Shown here: positions 1 through 12,839 of the stretch, one piece after another | How positions within the stretch are numbered: the stretch's first letter is position 1 | Layout: every line of letters starts with the position of its first letter | Source: Lepiota brunneoincarnata | Taxonomy: Eukaryota > Basidiomycota > Agaricomycetes > Agaricales > Agaricaceae | Direction: 5' to 3' | Assembly: GCA_023014365.1 (NCBI GenBank) | Contig: JAEBUN010000003.1 | Span: 682,001-746,000 of the forward strand | DNA: 64,000 bases | The notes under the pieces: generated by a model | Seen by the model: the letters and a program-made list of their open reading frames with translations, nothing else | Told to the model about the DNA's origin: nothing | Database searches by the model: none | Program-made: the position numbers and the translations under genes

Positions 1-34
1 TTCTGAGCTCTAATTGTGCTAATCCCGTTCATAG

Positions 35-1218
35 TCCCTATTTGCCTATCACATCGAGGCGCTGGTGCCCTCATCGCCACATATGGCTCATCAGAACCAA
101 GTTCCTCAGAAGCTCAACGGAAACAAGGATGTTCATTTCTTTAGTGTGGGTACGCTCCATGGTCGGACCCTGATTATATATATGAAGAAGAAGAACGTAA
201 GGTCCCTATCGTTCCTCATGGTAGCCCCGAAGCTGAGCCCCCTTCCAGATGGATAGTATATTCCGAGTGCTCGAACCTGTTGGCGACAAGATTAATGAGC
301 GTGTCAAAGCTCCCGTTGGTCTTGGTTCTCGTCTTGGCTTCCGATCAACCAAATCTGAATGGTTCCGGGTCTACCGAGACTTCTTCCTACCATCTGAATC
401 CTACGACCTAATTTTCCTGAAAGCGAGAATTGCTATCTTATGCGCTAAAGGCTTTGAAATCATGGATCTCAACGAGTACGTATTCGGCTCAGAGCAACTT
501 CAATTTCGCTGCTCATTTCGTATCAGTTTCAACAGCGTGACGATCCCTCAGCGCGAAGATCCACGACTGAGTCACCTGGCGAAGCGATGTGAGTCGTGCC
601 GTCCCATGGGAATGTTCCGATCGTCAGACGATGAGTTCCTCTTGTGCTATGATGGTGAGTTGCTTTAATGCCCCCCCTTATGCACCTCAGTACGAGGGGC
701 TGACTCATGTTTGCGCAGAATTTGGGGTTTATGTAGACAAGCATGGTGACCCAAGTCGCTCCGCGGGGACAATTGAATGGGAAGGCACTGCGGAGCGTGT
801 CGCCTTGCACCACCCCTATATCCTCCTTTTCGATCCTCGATTTATTGAAGTGCGACACATTGAGACCGGACGTCTGGCCCAGATCATTCCAGGAAACGAC
901 ATTCGCTGTATATGGGATGGGCGGGGTGTTAGCTCAAATGTCGTAGCACCAACGCACATAAGCGAGAACATAGAACAAGAGGCTCAGGTGCATGCGGTAA
1001 TGAATAACGTTGAAGCAATCGGCGGAGCTAGAGGATCAAAAGCTATCGCGCAGTGTGTTTTCGAACTCATACCGACTATCCCATTGTATCCGCCTGTTCC
1101 ACCACAAAAGCCCGGCCAACCACCGCACAACCCCAATGGCAGCGTTTATCAACCCAGTGTGCCAATGAGTACGCATTCTTCACATTATATCCCATCCTCC
1201 AATTCTTGGAGGTCATGA
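35..1218 (+). CDS. Rom2-type Rho GEF, C-terminal CNH part only (cut by window start)
   Basis: Only the 3' end of the gene is present. Exons read as about 35-196, 249-475, 527-654 and 719-1218; the acceptor just before base 35 shows that the window opens inside an intron. The protein gives a citron homology (CNH) domain: HFFSVGTLHGRTLIIYMKKK, LEPVGDKI, DLIFLKARIAILCAKGFEI, RCESCRPMGMF, IEWEGTAERVALHHPYILL and FELIPTIPLYPP. In fungal Rom2/Rgf GEFs this domain follows DH and PH domains and helps control Rho1 in cell-wall integrity signalling; that role is family knowledge. It aligns almost throughout, including intron positions, with the last part of the complete RhoGEF at 57505-63215, so the two are paralogues in the same orientation. 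The tail after the CNH domain is proline/serine-rich and differs between the copies. Confidence 0.85.
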
Positions 1219-1529
1219 TACGATTCATTATGGTGTTTACGACCCTTCCTTCTCGTTGTATTAATATGTATGGCACTAATTTCTCCCCTTGTTTGAAGAT
1301 CATCGTCGGGCATTGGACAAAATAGTCTGGTAGATATGCTGTCCTTTTGGTTATTAACTTTCCAATCATATTTTCCTCCACCCATGTGGTCTGCTCGGGA
1401 TAATAATCGCCGCTTTCAATGGGAACTAAGTGACTCGGCAAAATACTATTCCTAAGGCCGTCTGCGCATAATATATAAATTCCCATAGGAGACGCCATCA
1501 TCCTTTATCAAGCCAGACCCAACCCCGCC
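1219..1529. other. Intergenic spacer
   Basis: Between the RhoGEF stop and the GFA gene start on the same strand. It should hold the 3' UTR of the first and the promoter of the second. I see no RNA gene, repeat or convincing reading frame. Confidence 0.5.
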
Positions 1530-2096
1530 ATGGCAAGCGGCGCTGATACCCGACAGCAAACAGAGAAAATATACAAGGGAGGTTGTTACTGTGGTGCCAC
1601 CCGTTGGGAAGTGAGCGGAAAGCCTCTTCTCAGCGCATATTGCCACTGTACTCTATGCCAGAGGCTCACCGGTGCGTCAAAACGAACCGCTTGCATTCTC
1701 TCCCTCCTCCCCGTCCCGTGCAACTTAACTTTCGTCCTTCGGTTACATACAGGTTGTCCGTTTATTCATACCATCCACTATCCCGCCTCAGCTTTCAAAT
1801 GGACACACGAAGGGCCTCCGTCTGGTTCCCTCCATCTTTACGCAGTCGCTTCGAAACCATGGAAAAGGCGCTGGCGCTGTAAAACCTGTGGCGCCTGCGT
1901 GGCGTCCTTCCACGAGAAGAACAATAGATGGAGTGTGTGGGGGGCACACCTCGAGCGCGGCGAAGATGCCACGATCAGGGAATGGGAGGATCTCAAGCCT
2001 ACTCTTCATATATTCTATGACACGCGACTCCTCGACATCAACGATGGTCTGCAGAAATGGGCTGGGTACGAGGGAGACTCGGAAAGGTTAGATTAG
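1530..2096 (+). CDS. GFA/CENP-V domain zinc-binding protein
   Basis: Member of the GFA family (named for glutathione-dependent formaldehyde-activating enzyme), a small zinc-binding fold. The biochemical role of most fungal members is unknown. Visible motifs are GGCYCGATRWEV, YCHCTLCQRLTG, then after an intron CPFIHTIHYPASAFKW, and the zinc pair CKTCGACVASF, with a NNRWSVWGAHLER stretch near the end. A GT-AG intron at 1672-1752 (81 nt) is a multiple of three and lacks a stop, so the unspliced frame also stays open, but splicing joins LTG to CPFIHT as the family expects. The start at 1530 is the ATG at the head of the frame. The protein would be about 160 residues, the usual size of a single GFA domain. 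It converges on the KH-domain gene, whose stop lies about 200 bp away. Confidence 0.85.
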   Translation: MASGADTRQQTEKIYKGGCYCGATRWEVSGKPLLSAYCHCTLCQRLTGASKRTACILSLLPVPCNLTFVLRLHTGCPFIHTIHYPASAFKWTHEGPPSGSLHLYAVASKPWKRRWRCKTCGACVASFHEKNNRWSVWGAHLERGEDATIREWEDLKPTLHIFYDTRLLDINDGLQKWAGYEGDSERLD

Positions 2097-2297
2097 CATG
2101 TTTGGTTGGTGGACTTCCTACAGCAAGGGGTTAGAGATTTGGAATTGTTTCTAGATACTGACAAAAATATTGTCTCAAGGCCAGCAATGACTGCAGCCGC
2201 CCTGGTAGCAAGTATAAGGGAAGGGGCAGTGGAAAATATGAAGCAACAAGGTGGAAAGGCTAGCAGCAATAACCCATCGATGTCAATTCCCTACCGC

Positions 2298-3970
2298 TTA
2301 TGAGGGTGGAGGTGGAGGAGGTGCTTCTCCAGCTGGGGCAGGGGGAGGTGCGGGAGCGCCGCCGGTGGGTGATGCAGCACCAGCAACACCGCCTGCAGCC
2401 GTGTAACTTTGTGAAGCGTAATATTGCGCATATTGTGTCTGCTGCTGAGCAGCCCATTCCTTGAACTGGGGAGAGTTTACGTCATAGCCATAGGCGGCCC
2501 TGTTAGCAGTAAATAATTGTGAGCTGCTTGGTTAGGTATGGGTAAAGGACGCGGAAACACACCAGTACGCTGTGAAGCTATCTTGATCTGAGGCTGAAGG
2601 TGCACCGTTTCCAGCCATCGCAGCTTGTCCAGGGTCATAGGCGCCTGGTGGCATTGGAGGAGCGGCACCATCAGCGGGAGGTGGTGGCTGTTCACCTGGA
2701 GGGGGAGGTGGAGCGTTAGATGGGGGTGGAGGAGCATAGCCCTGCCCATCGACAACGGAGGGATATTGGATTAGAACATGTGGGTTATTTCGAGGCGATA
2801 GGCAAACTTACCGCTGCCATGGCGCTGTATGCAGCATATTGAGCCTGAACTTGGTGAAGTTCCATTTGTTGTTGTTGGAGGAGAGCTTGTGTTTTGGTAT
2901 GTTCCTGACGCACAACCAGGAGGAGGTCTTCCGTGAGCACTTTAGCACGTTGGACTTGTGCTTCGTCTGGGCCACTACGAGCCAAAAAAACCATGAGCCA
3001 TTAAATTAGTGAACAAAGGCTGCACATACGTGATGTGGATGTAAAGAGGCTCGTCACTCTCCCGACCTGTCTCCTGATCAATGAACCCCGATCCGACGCC
3101 TTTGATTTGTACACGCGTGCCAGTTTCTTGTTGAATATACTTGACAAAGGAGCCCTACGGATCTGGGTCAACTCGGGAAAGGTGAATGGGTACAAGGACG
3201 TACACTCGGTCCAACAACTTTAGCTCGCACATTGAAGTTCCTTATGGACTCCAACCCAACCGGGAGTTTCTCTTCAGGCCATTTCCGCTGGATCACAGCA
3301 AGTGCACATTAGCTCGAAAGGACGATTCGCAAAGCCCCAAAGCCCACACACAAACCTTTTCTCTTAACCGGTCCTTCTTGTCCTCCACCAATGGTCCAAG
3401 ATCGATGGACATCAGATCGTTGACCCTGTCAACAGCCGCTTGTAGTGCCTCTGGTGTAGCAGCGGCGATATGCAGGTACAGCGGCGGGTCTTTCTCCGTC
3501 GCCTTGGTCCGGTCAGGGTACCACACTCCTTTCGTGCTCACCGATGCACCTGTCTCATCGTGGATCTAGAGAGGCCAACCGTAAAAAATGGTGAGTACCC
3601 AAAAAACAAAACAGAAAAACAAAGCAGAAATAAGAGCGCGGTCGCCATGCCCTCGAGAAACTTCTCAAACCAAAGTCGAGTACAAGACCAGTTCACATAC
3701 CTGCTGCTGCGTTGACCCCTTGGTCAACATATACCTATTCCTCACATCGTTAATATCGATATCCTTCTGGAACGCGGCATCATCCTTCAATGCACCACTG
3801 GCAAATTGGGCCGCAATCTTGGCTGCGATGGCGGCAGCAGCTGCCGCCGCCTCCGAAGCGCTCTTTCCATCCTTGCCAGGTGCTGACGATGGTGATGGAG
3901 AGCTGGACCTGTTATCGCGCGTGTAAGAGTCACCGGGGCCTGGCTGGTCCCATTTGCTTTTGGTCGACAT
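2298..3970 (-). CDS. KHDC4/BLOM7-like KH-domain splicing-associated RNA-binding protein
   Basis: Resembles human KHDC4 (BLOM7), a KH protein linked to pre-mRNA splicing. The N-terminus (MSTKSKWDQPGPGDS, about 3970) is followed by an alanine-rich helix and DINDVRNRYMLTKGSTQQQ. After an intron comes the first KH-like unit (GVWYPDRTKATEKDPPLYLH). A later exon gives LPVGLESIRNFNVRAKVVGP, then GSFVKYIQQETGTRVQIKG, GSGFIDQETGRESDEPLYIH and GPDEAQVQRAKVLTEDLLLV, which is the second KH unit and the family's best signature. The C-terminus is proline, glutamine and tyrosine rich and ends in a polyproline run. At least six short introns are needed, for example near 2478-2546, 2762-2812 and 3550-3700. 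It is divergently placed to the ZNF511-like gene, with a tRNA-Asn between them. Confidence 0.8.
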
Positions 3971-4151
3971 TGTAGCAGAGGTTGAGAGAGTCACGAGATC
4001 AATACAAAAGATTTTATAGTAGATTCTACGAGTCTTTTGGATGACTCGGGTGCTTCGGACCCGGAAATGGGTTGTTCCAGGAAGATAAAAGGGAAAAAGA
4101 GGAGATTATTGATCATGCGCAGAGGTCGCGTATAAAATTTGTAAAAATAAG

Positions 4152-4242
4152 CTGCCCCAGTGAGGCTCGAACTCACGACCTTCCGATTGCGTTGCTAAGA
4201 TTGCTAACAGTCGGACGCTGTAACCAACTCAGCCATGGGGCA
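4152..4242 (-). tRNA. tRNA-Asn (anticodon GTT) with a 17-nt intron
   Basis: Read on the minus strand the acceptor stem is TGCCCCA paired with TGGGGCA, followed by a G discriminator, as expected for eukaryotic tRNA-Asn. The D stem is GCTG/CAGC, the T arm is GTGAG-TTCGAGC-CTCAC, and the anticodon stem TCCGA/TCGGA closes the loop CTGTTAA with anticodon GTT. A 17-nt intron lies between positions 37 and 38, one base 3' of the anticodon, where nuclear tRNA introns normally sit. The mature tRNA is 74 nt. The gene sits in the divergent promoter region of the KH-domain and zinc-finger genes. Confidence 0.95.
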
Positions 4243-4382
4243 CATAATAACCTTGTTTGTTGAATGTATATGTAGATTCCCTGCTGCTGATGTTGGACAG
4301 AGCCTAATCAGACACGATCTCTCTCCTCTCCCCGAGTACTTACTCACCAAAACTCGCAATTGTAACAGTAGAATACCACGGA

Positions 4383-5696
4383 ATGACGACAACTGCACCT
4401 CCATCGACGATAGGCAAACGTGCACGCACACCATCTTACACCTCTCCTTTGTCCTTATCCTCTTCCTCTGTATCATCACCAGAAACCAAGATCCTGCGAT
4501 CATCCACGTCCCCAGGCGGCTCGACGGAAGGAAACCAAGGACGACAACGCCCTATTCTCTGCACTCTCCCACCGACATGCAATCACCACCCCACAACGCT
4601 CGCAGACTCGAAGGAACTAGAGCGACACTATGCGACGTATCATGCACATGTATGTGAGCAGCCTGGGTGTGGTTGTGTCTTCCCTGAGGCGAAATTGCTC
4701 GAGCTGGTGCGCCTCCAGTCCTCACTGACCGCTCACTTCAATCGATTCGAATCGGCAACCTTAGCATCAAACCGAGTGCCATGATCCCCTAGCAGCCGTG
4801 CGCAAGGAACGTGGAGAAAAGATTGTATGTCTTATTCTTGTGAATATGCGTATTTGTGACTCAATGTACATTGTCAGTTTGGCTGTCTTTTGCAAACCTG
4901 TCCTCGATTCTTTTTGACACCCAAGGCCCGCCGTTTGCATATGATTGAAGTACACAAATACCCAAAGGAATTCTTCTTTGGTGTAACAAACAAGGGAATT
5001 GGTGGCTTGCTAAAGAAATGGGGTGAGGGTGCAAGCATGATTAGAGGTGAATGGAAACCCAGAGACAGAGACAAGGACAAGAAGAAGAAAACTGGGGGGG
5101 GTAAAGCGAAGGAAGAGGACGGAAGGATGAAAATGGCAGTGGAAGATGACAATGATGAAGAAGAAAGCTCGAGCGAGGAGGAGCTAGAAGTAGACATGGA
5201 AGAAGCGGAGAAGACACCAAGACCACCTGTTCGGTCTTTGCATCCCGCCAGTCCCCCACGAGCAGTACCCACCCTTCAGCATGTGGCCAATGCCAAACCG
5301 GATGCAGCCATAGATGCACTCGCTGAGGGAATGACGTCCCTCTCTCTTATCCCGCCCTCCATCAGGTTCGGTCGAGGTGGGCGCGGCGGTGGGCTGGGAA
5401 TGGGAGGAAGGGGCAGGGGTGGGAGAGGTGGAATTATTCCTCCACACGTTAGTGCTGGTGGGGGCCATCAAAGAAGTGCGAGCGCGGTAGTAAGCGCAGA
5501 AAGTGAAGATGTTCGAGGAAATGGTTCGAGAGGACGAGGAAAGGGACACCGAATGGCTGGGTCAGTGAGTTCATCGACCGAAGTGGACATGAGCGGTGGG
5601 AGGGGTGGTGGTAGTGGTGATGTTGTCTTACTCCCCCCTGCCAAACCGGTGGGAAGAGGACGTGCAAATGCCAGGAGGGGTGCCAGAGGAGGCTAG
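4383..5696 (+). CDS. ZNF511-like C2H2 zinc finger protein with RGG-rich tail
   Basis: Three exons: 4383-4706, 4765-4824 and 4878-5696, with GT-AG introns of 58 and 53 nt that restore one frame. The zinc-finger core matches the ZNF511 family in order: ELERHYATYHAHVC, CGCVFPEAKLLELHQTECHD, then CLLQTCPRFFLTPKARRLHM and HKYPKEFFFGV. Family function is poorly known. After the fingers comes an acidic and lysine-rich region (DDNDEEESSSEEELEVDME) and a glycine/arginine-rich C-terminus from about genomic 5365 with several RGG/GRG units, typical of RNA-binding or arginine-methylated tails. The first 50 residues are Ser/Thr/Pro rich. The start is the first ATG in the frame, 140 bp from the tRNA-Asn. 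Confidence 0.8.
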
Positions 5697-6058
5697 AAAG
5701 ACAATATTCCAAGTACAGTAGTGCTTAACATGGAGGTTGTTGCTCCTTTTTCGGATGCCGTGGCAGGACCCTGGAGAGTGATCTGTGTGACTGGGGTCAC
5801 GGTAACAATAGGTATTTGTGCATATTTATTTGCTCGTGTCAGATCTATTGTTCAAGAGAAACCTTTTGTCCTCCTCATTAGATATAAGCATGGCCGATTC
5901 AGAGACTCAATCCATCCCGTTCTCAACGACTGCTGAGCAGTCTGACCAGTGGATCTCTTCCTGTACAACAACATCTAGACTATCCTATCCCAGTTTGTCC
6001 CTACTACCTTCCCATATACTACTTCGTGCTGACATACCTTTCAGGTGATCCTTAATAA
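5697..6058 (+). promoter_or_regulatory. Leader region with a possible short upstream reading frame
   Basis: A 362-bp spacer before the next gene. An ATG at 5890 starts a short frame (MADSETQSIPFST...) that ends at a TGA at 6046. A candidate intron (gtacaac at about 5963 to ttcag at about 6045) would instead end it at tandem TAA TAA codons directly in front of the main ATG at 6059. Either way, ribosomes would meet a short frame that stops within 12 nt of the main start. Whether this part is transcribed is an inference. Confidence 0.35.
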
Positions 6059-7852
6059 ATGGCAACAAGCACTGAGCAAGCTCTCAAAACTGCCCGCTAC
6101 TCTTTTCTTGCAAGACCCCCTTCGGCACAAAAGAAGCGGCCTACTCAGACTCCTCCTTCTGCCGTGGCTATTGCCTTGCCATTGTCTGCACCCAATCCTC
6201 CTAGTCCTCCCCTTCGTCGCCGCGCCAGCAATATTGCGGCCTGGGCTGCCCTCGTTCAACCAGGCTCTCCTGCTCCCAGGTCACCTCACCGTCGTCCCTC
6301 CACTTCTAGCTCTCGTCGTCCGTCTCTCACCCGTCTTGGCAGGCGTCCCTCTATCTCTCACTCCCGTGCACCTTCTGGTTCTTTTTCTGGCCTCATCTCT
6401 ACCCCCATCTCGGCTCAGGATATTGATGTCAACCTTTCTACTCTTGGTTATACTTCGGTCTTCGTTCATATCCCACCCAAGACCCCCTCTACACCCTCTC
6501 ACGTCCGTGCTGTTATGAAGACTCCAGTCACACCCGCCACTACCTTGATCCAGCCTTCCTCTCCCAAGAAGTCCCGGACGACCCGCACTGTCAAACGTTT
6601 CCGCTCCCTGGGCATCCTCCGTCCTCGTTCCAAGTCTACCTCCCGCACTGCTGCGCTGCCTTCTCCTACCAAGGCCACCCCAATGAACGTCCGAGTCCGT
6701 GCGGAACTCATCGCCAAACGCAAAAAGGCTAAATATGCCCATGTTCGCCCTCCCCCACCCCTTGCAAATGAAATCGCCTTGATGCAGTTTGCCGAGGGTG
6801 GGTCCGTCGAGAGCAATGTCCGAAGGATGATGGAAGCTCAGGCCCGTGTTGCCGGTGGCGAGCTTGGCGTTGCTGATGTGTATCGAGATGGTAATGGCGG
6901 GTTGTGGTGGGACCAGGATGAAGAAATGGAGTATGCTCACCTCCTTGATGGCGACGCCGGTGGCCAGAATGGCGAAAGCCAGTGGGTCAAGTTTCGCAAC
7001 GAGAGGAACGACGATGGTGCCTCTCCTAAATCTGGTCTCATCATTGACCTCGCTGACCCAAAGCGCGAGAGTACCTCCACGCAAGACTCGGACCTGGACC
7101 CGAGATACCTTGTCCTGCCCGCTGAAGAAACGCAATTCGGTCCTGAGGATGTTGTCTTATCCTTCGCGCCCGCGTCTCCGTCCACAAGAGGTTCACCCGT
7201 TGTGCCGGGCTTGAGTGTCCTCTCCCTCCCTTCGCGTCCCCGCCGCGCAGCCAAACACCTCCGCAAGCCCTCGTTCCTCCTCGACATGGCCGCTTTCGGT
7301 CCCCGTTCCCCTGGCCTCCCTATCCGCATCTCACCAAAGTCTCCCCTCTTCCCCTCCTCACCGCGTACTGCATCCTCGCCTTACGCCGCACGCCCGCGTA
7401 CACCCAAATCCGCGAGGTTTTCATCTGTTTTCGCCATGCCGCCTTCAGGTGCTTCACAGAGAGTGGGCGGCAAGATCAGGAGGAGACCAGCTCCATTAAA
7501 GCTCTCCGCCGCTACCGCCAATGTGGGCTGGAAGAAGATCGAGGTTTCACCCCTTCCCTCAGTTGCTATCATCGCGGAGGCAAGGAGGGAATTTGTCGAA
7601 GCCTCTTTCGTGCCGAAACCGGTCATTCACCAAGTTGGACACTCCTTCACCACCACTGCGCCCTCCTCTGTTTCCACAAAGAGTAAGCCTACTCAGGAGG
7701 CAAAACCTCAGCACGGGAAGACCATCCTGGTGTCGTTGCACCCTTCGGGCGATGCTGGATTGGATTTGGATGTGACCATCGACAAGGATTCAGGGAATGT
7801 GATGAAGAAGAAGAGGACTGGGCTCGGTTGTCTGTTTGGACGGAAGTGAGCC
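6059..7852 (+). CDS. Serine/proline/arginine-rich protein of unknown function (596 aa)
   Basis: One uninterrupted 596-residue frame, unusual here because nearly every other gene has introns. I do not recognise a named domain. The N-terminal 200 residues are basic and Ser/Pro/Thr-rich (RRRASN, SSRRPSLTRLGRRPS), with many possible phosphosites. A more ordered, probably conserved core lies around residues 220-310: RAELIAKRKKAKYAHVRPPP, ANEIALMQFAEGGSVESNV and GLWWDQDEEMEYAHLL. The second half is again rich in SP and RP pairs, and the end is KKKRTGLGCLFGRK, a basic tail with a cysteine. No signal peptide or membrane segment is visible. The large opposite-strand frame at 6281-7135 is a shadow. Codon use and length support a real gene. 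Confidence 0.75.
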
Positions 7853-8368
7853 CAATCGTTTTACGGTTACGTGTCACTCGGGAGCTGGTTAATCTCCCGC
7901 TTCTCCACGTATTCACGACCCCGTCAACCCGACTCGTGATACCCCACCCAGCTCACACGACAAAATCGAGCGAGCAAGACTAAAAAGGGAGAGACAAGGA
8001 CTCTTCGTACACGAGTAGGCTAGGACACCTTTCGGTGGTCTTCGCCCACACGACACGGACCCTTATGGATATGAAATGCTCTCTATTTTTTCGATGTTCC
8101 CTTGTGCTATATTCTGCTATCGCTGATGCTTTCCTGCAATTTTTTGTACAGTGTGTTGTATACCCGAAATCTTGTACTATACCATATAACCTTTTGCCTG
8201 TCTCTGTGGACGTGGCTGTAATACATGATACTTGTTTTGCTATCTATTTGCGTCGCCAGTACAGTCGGGAAAACGGAATTTGCAATCGATTTACAGACTA
8301 AGTTGTTCGGGGACATAAATGGAGCAAAATAAGCTGGATGGACAAAAAATGTGATAAAAACAGAACTG
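7853..8368. other. Intergenic spacer, AT-richer
   Basis: Should contain the 3' UTR of the unknown gene and the downstream flank of the minus-strand tRNA-Ile. Short frames here are not convincing and no repeat is evident. Confidence 0.5.
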
Positions 8369-8442
8369 TGGCCAACGTGGGGATCGAACCCAAGACCTTC
8401 GCGTTATTAGCACGACGCTCTAACCAACTGAGCTAGTCGGCC
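8369..8442 (-). tRNA. tRNA-Ile (anticodon AAT), intact
   Basis: On the minus strand the acceptor GGCCGAC pairs with GTTGGCC (one G-U pair) and is followed by discriminator A. The D stem is GCTC/GAGC, the anticodon stem TCGTG/CGCGA closes the loop CTAATAA, giving anticodon AAT, and the T loop carries TTCGATC. No intron. All five anticodon-stem pairs form, in contrast to the near-identical copy at 63497-63570. Confidence 0.95.
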
Positions 8443-8599
8443 TTGGTTGGGAGGTTGCCTTGTAGTTATCTCATCACGTGGGAATTGCAAATTTCCCACA
8501 ATGCGATAATAACCTTACATGAAGTTCAACCCTCCTTTACAAAGTACTTGTTTGATCTCACCTGCTGCCTCCATAACACTGGGACGAGGAGTTGTATAC

Positions 8600-9367
8600 A
8601 TGGCATCTTCAAGATCTACGTCGAGTTCAGCCTCGGGCGGAATGAAGCAAGGGAGATTGGGTTTCCCGAGTTCTAGGCGAACAGTGTCAGCCACTGGTGC
8701 GAAGAAGGGACCGGCAACAGCCAAAGGCAGTATTGTCCCAAGTGTAGGAAAGCCTGCAGAGTCTAGGGTTACGGACGTTGGTGTTAAGGAGGATGAGCAA
8801 AAGGAAGAAGAAACAGGAGTCGCGAGCGGAGTTATTAATACGCGGAGAGACTCTCCCGTTCAGTCACAGCAAGATACGGTCGAGGACGACATCAAGATAC
8901 CCCAGACCGCGTTGGAGCTGAACATCAAGGACCCAAGATGGAGAAAGTTGTTTGCTGATGCTAGAGCGAAGAGGGGTGGTCTCCCACTGAGTATGTCTTG
9001 TTTTCCTGCCTCTTGATCAACACGACCGTGATTGTTTTTCATAGTTCATGGGAAAGACCAAAACCAAGTCCATCAGATCCTCCGCGTCTTCGATCTGTAC
9101 GTTCCCTCATCTAGCAATCGACGCGTCCTTATTGATCTATGCTATGCCACAGGAACTATGATTATGGGCCGTGTATTGGTGTTACTCGCTTGGAGCGGTG
9201 GGAGCGTGCACACATCCTGGGACTAAACCCACCATCTGAAGTAAGCAGGGGCGAGCTTATTCGTGCTACTGGCTCACTGACCTTGGAAGATCCGGGATAT
9301 TCTTCTAACTCGTGAGGGATTGGAGCAAAAGGACTATTCGGAGTGTGTATTCTATGATGAGGTCTAA
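8600..9367 (+). CDS. cdm1: DNA polymerase delta small subunit 4 (POLD4/Cdm1 type)
   Basis: Four exons: 8600-8990, 9045-9096, 9153-9240 and 9290-9367, joined by GT-AG introns of 49-56 nt that keep the frame. The C-terminal half has the POLD4 signature: RWRKLFADARAKRGG, VHQILRVFDLNYDYGPCIG, VTRLERWERAHILGLNPP and EIRDILL. In the family this subunit stabilises DNA polymerase delta and contacts the catalytic subunit and PCNA. Near the N-terminus MKQGRLGF resembles a degenerate PCNA-interaction motif; this is an inference. An upstream in-frame ATG at 8519 exists, but the ATG at 8600 (MASSRSTSSS) gives the more usual short N-terminus. The middle is acidic and disordered. The gene is head-to-head with the tRNA-Ile. 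Confidence 0.88.
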
Positions 9368-10074
9368 CACAGACGAGTGTTGAATTTAACTACCGGTAAG
9401 GCTCCATCTTGTGCGCCAGCTGTTGCAGCTCAGCTTAAATCACTTAGTGCTTCATGTATATCTTCATCATCGTTCTTCGTTAATTTAACACCATCGTGTA
9501 TTCACCTGCGAAATCATTTCCTTCCTGTCGTCGATGAAAGGAGTAAAGAAGCCCGGTTTTTTTTCGTCGAGTCCAGAGAATCAATCGCCTTTAATGGTCA
9601 CAAAGAGCTGGGGGGTTTTCCCAATTCGCTTGTCCGCAACAACCATTCTCCGCCTGCGAGATGAGCCACTGGTTTCTGTCTTTTATGCGTTTCAATATCC
9701 TTACCAAGTTGAACGCCCTCCAGGTTTATGAAGCGGAACTGGGGCACCCCTAGGTCTCCTACGCCTTGACACCGGCTCGCAAGTGGCAGCCCGTTGTCAC
9801 CGGTCACCCACTCCGAGGCAGCTCGCGTGTCTTCGGAATAGCCCTTTTAGGGATGTGATGTGGAATAGCCTGGTCAGTCATTGACTTTGTAAGGACATGA
9901 CACGACCAACGATCAATATGTTAGCGAAAATGGGTGACCAAATGATGTGAGTCACGCTGAAGCTGATATCCGTGACAAACAGGCTTGCGTCAATTCACTA
10001 GCCGCTGGCACCAAAATACATATATTAAGCCGGTATCCTAGCGTTCAGTTCGGATCCTCCTTTGCGCCATCAAC
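9368..10074. other. Intergenic spacer of 0.7 kb, no recognised gene
   Basis: Several overlapping frames of 60-95 codons occur on both strands (for example 9598-9807 minus), but none has a recognised motif or splice-linked extension. The last 60 bases carry a TATA-like element of the downstream monooxygenase. Confidence 0.5.
10020..10028 (+). promoter_or_regulatory. TATA-like element of the FAD monooxygenase
   Basis: The stretch atatattaa lies about 50 bp before the ATG at 10075, a plausible position for a fungal core promoter. No transcript data; the assignment rests on sequence and spacing only. Confidence 0.35.
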
Positions 10075-12663
<2,589 letters not shown>

Positions 12664-12839
12664 AATGCCACCTATGATCTCTCCAATATCTAGCTTCTTG
12701 AATGGGTATATAGCGCGGACATAATATATAATAATCTATGATACACGACGTTCTCAAGTAGGCGCAAATAAGGAGAGGGAGGGCATGAGAGCATAGAGGG
12801 GACATACAACGCCATAAAATGGAAAGTACAGAGCAATTC

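Noticed and set aside
6281..7135. 284-codon minus-strand frame
   Set aside because: It lies fully inside the 596-aa gene on the other strand, shows composition mirrored from it and has no motif of its own.
9598..9807. 69-codon minus-strand frame in the monooxygenase upstream region
   Set aside because: No motif, no splice-linked neighbours, and an overlapping plus-strand frame of similar quality.
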